Assembly (NCBI GenBank): GCA_029945375.1
Contig: CM057066.1
Span: 682,001 to 746,000, forward strand
Origin: Agaricus subrufescens
Lineage: Eukaryota; Basidiomycota; Agaricomycetes; Agaricales; Agaricaceae
Direction: 5' to 3'
Length of the DNA stretch: 64,000 bases
Made by a program: the position numbers and the translations under genes. The notes under the pieces were generated by a model that did not search any database, was not told the DNA's origin, and worked only from the letters and a program-made list of their open reading frames with translations. Each line of letters starts with the position of its first letter. The stretch's first letter is position 1. Of the stretch, positions 58,607 to 64,000 are shown one piece after another.

Positions 58607-59574
58607 TTAATCATAAAAAACCAAAGCTCGCAACTCGATCGATTCTCGGAATGGAGCGTCTTCAGGAGTTGTTGGGTCTTGGAATCCCGTGTGAGGGGTA
58701 AATACTGCAACGCTGCCGTCTTGTACTGAATCAAAACTAGTAAGGATGTATTAGTACTCCATCAGACGAGTTACAAGGAATGAAGCAGACCATTTGATCA
58801 ATACTGTCTCGTGCGGTGTCATCCCGCGCTGATATTTCCACTGATGGTTTGGGTTATACTTGACTGCCATTATCTCTCCTACGTAAGTTGGGAAGTGAAG
58901 TTCCACGGGGAAAACATCATTTTCTGCGTCAACACTCCTATAATCACAGACCGCTAGTGGCCAATCAATCGCCGGATTTCCTATAGGTCTCCAAAGGTTG
59001 AGTACTTGGAAGCGGCGCTTGAGAAGGTCATCAGCGTCTTCAGGAACATGGCGTCGGACACGAGTGATAGATGCGGCCGTGGTCTGATCTACGTGTGCTA
59101 CAGACACTGGTTGTCTACGAGTGGGAGAATTTCCATTCTCTTCCGGACGACGAAGGCGATGAGCTATGCATAATAGATTAACAGATAGAAAAAAATAGGA
59201 AATTGGATACACTTACTGTGATCGAAGAAGACAACACGCGACGCGCCAGTGACCTCTTTTATGAGCTCAATACTCTCCGCATAGTAAATGTCCTTGACTT
59301 TGTCCTCATCTCCAAAGTCGCTGGCCGCCAGCTTGGTAGGTCGTGCATGGAATTGGAATCCTGCATTATCGAGTGTGTAAAGGCTCTCCTTGCCACGAAC
59401 ATTTTCTACGGCCACACTCTCGTGGTCATCTTGCACATAATTCTTCTCTATCTGACCGGTTACTGGATCAGCAACGGTCCCCGAGATAGCCCGAGAACCA
59501 TCCTTTGGAGGCAGCGTATACCCCATTTTAGTGGTGACAGTGTTCTTGGTGATAGTAGTAGTGGTGGTAGACAT
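58607..59574 (-). CDS. GA4-desaturase/AsaB-family oxygenase, copy 2, 286 aa
   Basis: Exons 59217-59574, 58791-59163 and 58607-58736 on the minus strand; 286 residues in frame. It is the closest relative of copy 1: both share the N-terminal run of threonines, VENVRGKESLYTLDNAGFQF, the PEENGNSPTRRQPVSVAHVD block and most intron positions. Differences are scattered, such as VLNLWRPIG for VINLWRPIG and HFPTYVGE for HYTTYVGG. All candidate active-site positions (HVD, PHTGF and the C-terminal arginine) are kept. The second intron uses donor GTCTGC. Its upstream spacer is about 350 bp longer than that of copy 1. Confidence 0.9.
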
Positions 59575-60562
59575 TGTAGGGAGGTGCTCTTATTTCAAAT
59601 CCACGATGTACTCCTGCTGCTTATATATACCTGACATAGGAGACTTTAGGATGCTGACAAAGAATAAGGGGGAGGCCGTACGGCCTTGACAAAGATACAG
59701 ATGCGGCTGCGAATTCGCAATCTCTATGGCAGCTCTACTGGCATTTGACATATGGGGAACCGGTAATCCTGATGACACAAATTTGATAACTTTTAATCAT
59801 TGCAGTAGGTAAATCCATGGGAACTTCGGAGTTAGCGCCTACTAAGGAGACAAAGTCACCAACTCCTCGACGTGAACGGCGTGAACGAGACCAATCGAGA
59901 CCAATCGAGGGCAACTCGACCAGAAGGGGCTTGTTCACAACCAACCAACAATAAACCACGTTGGGCTCGCTCCTGACTTGGGCCTCCTCTCCCAAATCGG
60001 GTCGCAAGTAGGGTGCTGTAGTAGTAGGTATTAGCATGCGACTGACGACCTGAAGCCTCCAAGGTGGAACAGTTACAGGCGCTCTCAGGAGAAAGATCTG
60101 AGTAAGAGCCACTCAGGGCTTCGGTGATGGCTGTCGGTGGTTCAGAAGATATAGACAAATGGGGTCGCGATACCATGTCTGAGTCAGCCATCTAGCTGAT
60201 TTTAACTAAATTAGGCACGATCGACGATCGTGGCTCCCGTAATATCAAAGACAAAGTGGCGTCCAACGACATAGGGGCTTTCGAAAAGTCAGGAGGCGCA
60301 GCGGTAATAGAGCAACAAAGCACTGGTAATGTTCTACTGTTTTGGACCACTTAAATATATCCCCGCTGTGTCAGATTCCGGCTTCGCTGAGGACATTTTG
60401 AGATGCGAGCTGATCAGATACGAAATCTAGAAGCGAGGGTCGTTCATTCTCTAGTACAATACCATAGATTATTTTTGCGTAGGCTATGGCAACGTGAGGG
60501 GTATATTAGTATGTGGATTCATAACGATACGGAGTACTGCCACTGGATATCATCCATATGAA
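59575..60562. other. Promoter and spacer between copies 2 and 3, with an extra segment
   Basis: Homologous to the copy 1 spacer on both sides, but a segment of about 345 bp (roughly 59795-60138) replaces about 10 bp there. The segment holds a short tandem GAGACCAATCGAGACCAATC and minus-strand frames without recognisable similarity. Confidence 0.65.
59622..59629 (-). promoter_or_regulatory. TATA box of oxygenase copy 2
   Basis: The run tatatata, 48 bases upstream of the ATG at 59574. Confidence 0.6.
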
Positions 60563-61532
60563 TTAATCATAAAAAACCAAAGCTCGCAACTCGATCGATT
60601 CTCGGAACGGAGTATCTTTAGGAGTTGTTGGATCTTCGAATCCTGTGTGGGGGGTAAATACTGCAACGCTGCCATCCTGTACTGAATCAAAACTAGTAGG
60701 GATGCGTAAGTACTTCATCAGATGAGTTACAAGGAATGAAGCAGACCATTTGATCAATACTGTCTCGTCCGGCATCATCCCGCGTTGATATTTCCACTGA
60801 TGGTTTGGGTTATACTTCACTGCCATTGTTTCTCCCACGTAAGTTGGGAAGTGAAGTTCCACGGGGAAAACATCATTTTCTGCGTCAACACTCCTATAAT
60901 CACAGAGTGCCAGTGGCCAATCAAACGCTGGTATTCCAATGGGTCTCCAAAGATTGATGATTTGGAAGCGGCGCTTGAGAAGGTCATCAGCGTCTTCAGG
61001 AACGTGGCGTCGGACACGGGTGATAGAAGCGGCCTCAGTTTGATCTACGTGTGCCAATGCCACTGGTTGCCGACGGGTAGTTGTTGATTCCAGCTCTTCT
61101 GGTCGGCGTAGACGATGAGCTATTAATCTGGAATCAGCATCGGTTGAGGTGATGACAGGGAACTTCGGTACACTTACTGTGATCGAAGAGAACAACACGC
61201 GACGCGCCTGTGACCTCTTTTATGAGCTCAATACTCTCCGCATAGTAGTCACTCTTGACTTTGTTCTCATCTTGAAAGTCACTGCGGGTGAGTTTGGTGG
61301 GTCGTCTATGAAACTGGAATCCGACGGTATCCAGAGTGTATAGGTTCTCCTTGCCACGGATGTTCTCGATGAGCACGCCCTCATGACTCTCCGGCTGATA
61401 GTTCTTCTCTACCTCCCCAGTTTTTGGATCAACAACGGTTTTCGAGATAGCCCGGGAGCCATCCTTTGGCGGCTGCGAGTATACAATCTTCGCGCCGACG
61501 GTGTTTTCGGTGGTAGCGAGAGTAGTAGACAT
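60563..61532 (-). CDS. GA4-desaturase/AsaB-family oxygenase, copy 3, 285 aa
   Basis: Exons 61178-61532, 60747-61119 and 60563-60692 on the minus strand; 285 residues in frame. It differs from copies 1-2 mainly at the N-terminus (VYSQPPKDGSRAISKTVVDP, ENIRGKENLYTLDTVGFQFH) and in the middle (ELESTTTRRQPVALAHVDQT), while sharing their C-terminal exon almost exactly. It therefore looks intermediate between copies 1-2 and copy 4. The HVD motif, PHTGFEDP and RESIELRALVFYD are intact. Introns are at the same positions and phases as in the sister genes. Confidence 0.9.
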
Positions 61533-62670
61533 TATAGTGATGAGTTCTTATTCGAATCCATCCATCTACTCCTACTTATATACCGAACATGCGAACTCTG
61601 AAGCCTGCTGACGCAGCATGATCGAATGTATAAAGTTTCAATCATGACAAAGCATTGAGTGCAGCGGATCATAGAAGGTGCAATCTCTGCAGCGGCATCT
61701 GGCACACGCGGAAGGAATGACCAAGATTTGAACCACGCAATTCCCGCGCAGGTGTGAGTCAATGAGAAACGGCAGAATTATCTCGGAGTCAAAGGGTCCC
61801 AAACCGCATGAGTCATCAGACGACTCCGCCTAAACGACACCAGTTGGGTGTGAATTGGCTAGAAGAGGTTAGAGCTCCAATCACTATCGACAACACGAGA
61901 CTCGTGCCTCCCACACAAACCGTCTCTCCAGAGTTCTGGGTGCTATAGTCATAGGGTCATCCGCGAACCTACCAAACGACCGTATGTTGTGACCGTCGAA
62001 GTCGCATCTAGAGAAAGTGCTGAGACACAGCCAAGAATTAATAATCACATCGCAATTCAAAATATGAGTAAGCCGTATCGTCGTGGTTAACCAAAATTGG
62101 ACCAGAACCCGCGTAATAACACCGACTTTTGTACAAGTCGGCATCGAAGGTGACGCGTACGAAAAAAATTGAGAGCGGCAACAGTAGCGTAGGGAAAAGA
62201 GATTGATAACAATGACAAACACATGCTCGCCGCTTTAATTTGTATCGGGGTGTTTGCACGAGAGACCGGATCGCAGCGTCTGGAAAATGGCAACTTGGTG
62301 AGCTAATACATCCAGTAACACAAAGACTATAGTAGTGATTACAAAAATATCTTTCACTAGCGTCTATAACCTAAATTTGACAGTCTTCTTGGATTCTGTC
62401 AAGGTACGAATTTCTACTGAACTTCACCTGATGGTCTGCGTCGTCTATCGACATAGATACTGCATCCCGACATTTCAATTTTGGAGACCCATGCCCAGGA
62501 TGAAATGGTCCTAGCTGTTCAAAAGACAAAAACCTTCGAGCCAATGTCACAGAACTTTTCAATTTGATAGATATCGGAAAGACTAATATTACACGCCGGT
62601 GAAAAAAAATTAGACTGTTGTTACGGGTTAGTAGAAAGTATTGGACAACGTCAGGTGACGTCCGCGTTGA
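61533..62670. other. Spacer between copies 3 and 4
   Basis: About 1.1 kb holding the copy 3 promoter. It is not obviously homologous to the other spacers and has no supported gene. Confidence 0.5.
61577..61582 (-). promoter_or_regulatory. TATA box of oxygenase copy 3
   Basis: tatata, 45 bases upstream of the ATG at 61532. Confidence 0.55.
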
Positions 62671-63633
62671 TTAATCATAGAAAACTAAAGCTCGCAACTC
62701 GATAGATTCTCGGAACGGAGCATCTTTGGGGGTCGTAGGATCCTGGAATCCTGTATGCGGAGTAAACACCGCGACACTACCATCTTGCACAGAATCAAAA
62801 CTGATTCCGCTCCATCAGTATCCTCAACCGAATGACGAAATAATGAGACAAACCATTTGATCAATACCGTCTCGTCCGGATTCATCGCGCGTTGATATTT
62901 CCATTGATGCTTTGGGTTATACTTCACACCCATCGTCTCCCCAATATAAGTCTCAAAATCAAGTTGAACGGGGAAAAGGTCGTTTTCTGCGTCAACGCTT
63001 CGATAATCACAAAGCGCCAATGGGTTATCAATCGCTGGGTTTCCGATGGGTCTCCAGAGATTAATTATTTGGAAGCGGCGTTTGAGAAGATCGTCTGCCT
63101 CCTCGGGAACGTGGCGCCGGACACGAGTGATAGAAGCGGCTGTAGTTTGATCTACGTGTGCCAGGGCTACTGGTTGGCGGCGGCTTGTCGATTCCTTTTC
63201 TTCCGGGCGGCGAAGGCGATGGGCTATTAAAACCCTTAGTCAGGATAGATCCAAATCACGGACGACTGAAACACTTACTGTGGTCAAACAGAACGACACG
63301 AGGTGCGCCAGTGACCTCCTTTATGAGTTCAATACTTTCCGTGTAGTAGTCACCCTTGACTTTATTCTCGTCCAAAAAGTCATTTGCAGAGAGCTTAGTG
63401 GGCCGTCTATGAAACTGGAATCCTGCAGTATCCAAGGTGTAAAGGTTTTCCTTTCCACGAATGTTTTCAATGGGCACGCCCTCATGCTCCTCCAGGTCAT
63501 AATTCTTCTCTATCTCCCCGGTCGCCGGATCAGCAACGGTTTTAGATCGGGCTTGAGACCCATCCTTCGGCGGTAACGAGTATTTGATTTGGGCAGTGAC
63601 TCCGTTTACGCTGGTAGAAAGAGTAGATGACAT
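62671..63633 (-). CDS. GA4-desaturase/AsaB-family oxygenase, copy 4, 284 aa
   Basis: Exons 63279-63633, 62854-63223 and 62671-62800 on the minus strand; 284 residues in frame. Exon 2 is one codon shorter than in the other copies, in the variable segment before SRRQPVALAHVDQTTAA. This is the most divergent N-terminus (MSSTLSTSVNGVTAQIKYSL), and it has FDHTHRLRRPEEKES where copies 1-2 have PEENGN. The HVD motif, the PHTGFQDP segment and the C-terminal arginine block are conserved, so an active enzyme is expected. As the outermost and most different copy it may be the oldest of the array. Confidence 0.9.
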
Positions 63634-63675
63634 GGCCGTGAAGAGTTCTTGTTTGGAACGTGTTGATCTACTTCT

Positions 63676-63684
63676 GCTTATATA
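63676..63684 (-). promoter_or_regulatory. TATA box of oxygenase copy 4
   Basis: The segment gcttatata lies about 45 bases upstream of the ATG at 63633, in the same GC(T/A)TATATA context as copies 1 and 2. Confidence 0.55.
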
Positions 63685-64000
63685 CTTGGCTTGCTGACAG
63701 AGAATAAAGGTAGAAAGTCTTACAAAGAATACGCAAATGAATACGCAATCTCTGGTGCGGTTAATAATACCTGATACTATATTCGGACTCCAGGTCCTGC
63801 TGACAAAGATTTGAGGGGAGCTACGAACGCCCATTGCACTGCGGAGGTGGAGATCTGGTAGATTTTCCTTGGAGTCACTGGAGTGCTGAGTAGTGTGAGT
63901 TGGCCACTGAATGGAAACCAAGTTATGGACTGGCGACGTTGAACCTATCCATGCACGAATGTCCGAGGAACGAGGTTAAGATTTTTCTTGAGAGCCAGGA
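63685..64000. other. Upstream of copy 4, no gene seen
   Basis: No open frame with coding features before the window ends. Confidence 0.5.

Overview
This window reads as nuclear DNA of a mushroom-forming basidiomycete (Agaricomycetes). The evidence is genes cut by many 45-65 nt GT-AG introns with CTRAY-like branch sites, a KDZ-type DNA transposon with its cysteine-rich companion domains, a basidiomycete-type 7TM protein, a NACHT/STAND protein, a polyporopepsin-like protease and intron-containing tRNA-His genes. No bacterial, viral or organellar sequence was recognised. All gene models were spliced by hand from the DNA. Exon lists are given with each gene, and every accepted model keeps one reading frame through all junctions except the protease, which carries one frameshift.

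Layout. 1-4.2 kb: one 7TM gene (1243-2483), then sparse sequence. 4.2-22.6 kb: a single AT-rich mobile element of about 18.4 kb. It is bounded by roughly 63-bp terminal inverted repeats. Just inside each end lies an array of 34-bp units built on the palindrome CAGTAGAATTCTACTG, and the two arrays are inverted relative to each other. It carries four multi-exon genes: a KDZ transposase (936 aa) and three companions (366, 719 and 446 aa). The middle of the element (about 14-18.9 kb) holds non-coding tandem repeats, including a 265-bp satellite. 22.6-33.7 kb: gene-poor sequence with decayed, dispersed copies of an unknown multi-kb unit; another copy lies at 39.2-41.6 kb. 33.7-38.99 kb: an uncertain ORF, then an 11-exon NACHT gene on the minus strand whose C-terminal half is a tandem duplication lacking P-loops. 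42.0-43.85 kb: a 12-exon secreted aspartic protease. 46.0-53.6 kb: a compact block with an AGC/DMPK-like kinase (minus) and a chromo-domain/coiled-coil/zinc-finger protein (plus) diverging around a tRNA-His gene, and a second tRNA-His just beyond the chromo gene. 54.5-56.0 kb: a single-pass membrane protein. 57.0-63.6 kb: four tandem, co-oriented GA4-desaturase/AsaB-like oxygenase genes, each with its own TATA box.

How the genes relate. The four genes inside the 18.4-kb element probably form one mobile unit: transposase, a zinc-cluster protein, two coiled-coil or basic accessory proteins, and iteron-like subterminal arrays that could bind transposase. The desaturase quartet is a young tandem family, possibly serving secondary metabolism, but no backbone synthase is visible here. 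The NACHT protein could act in fungal non-self recognition. The kinase and chromo-protein genes look like conserved housekeeping or regulatory loci.
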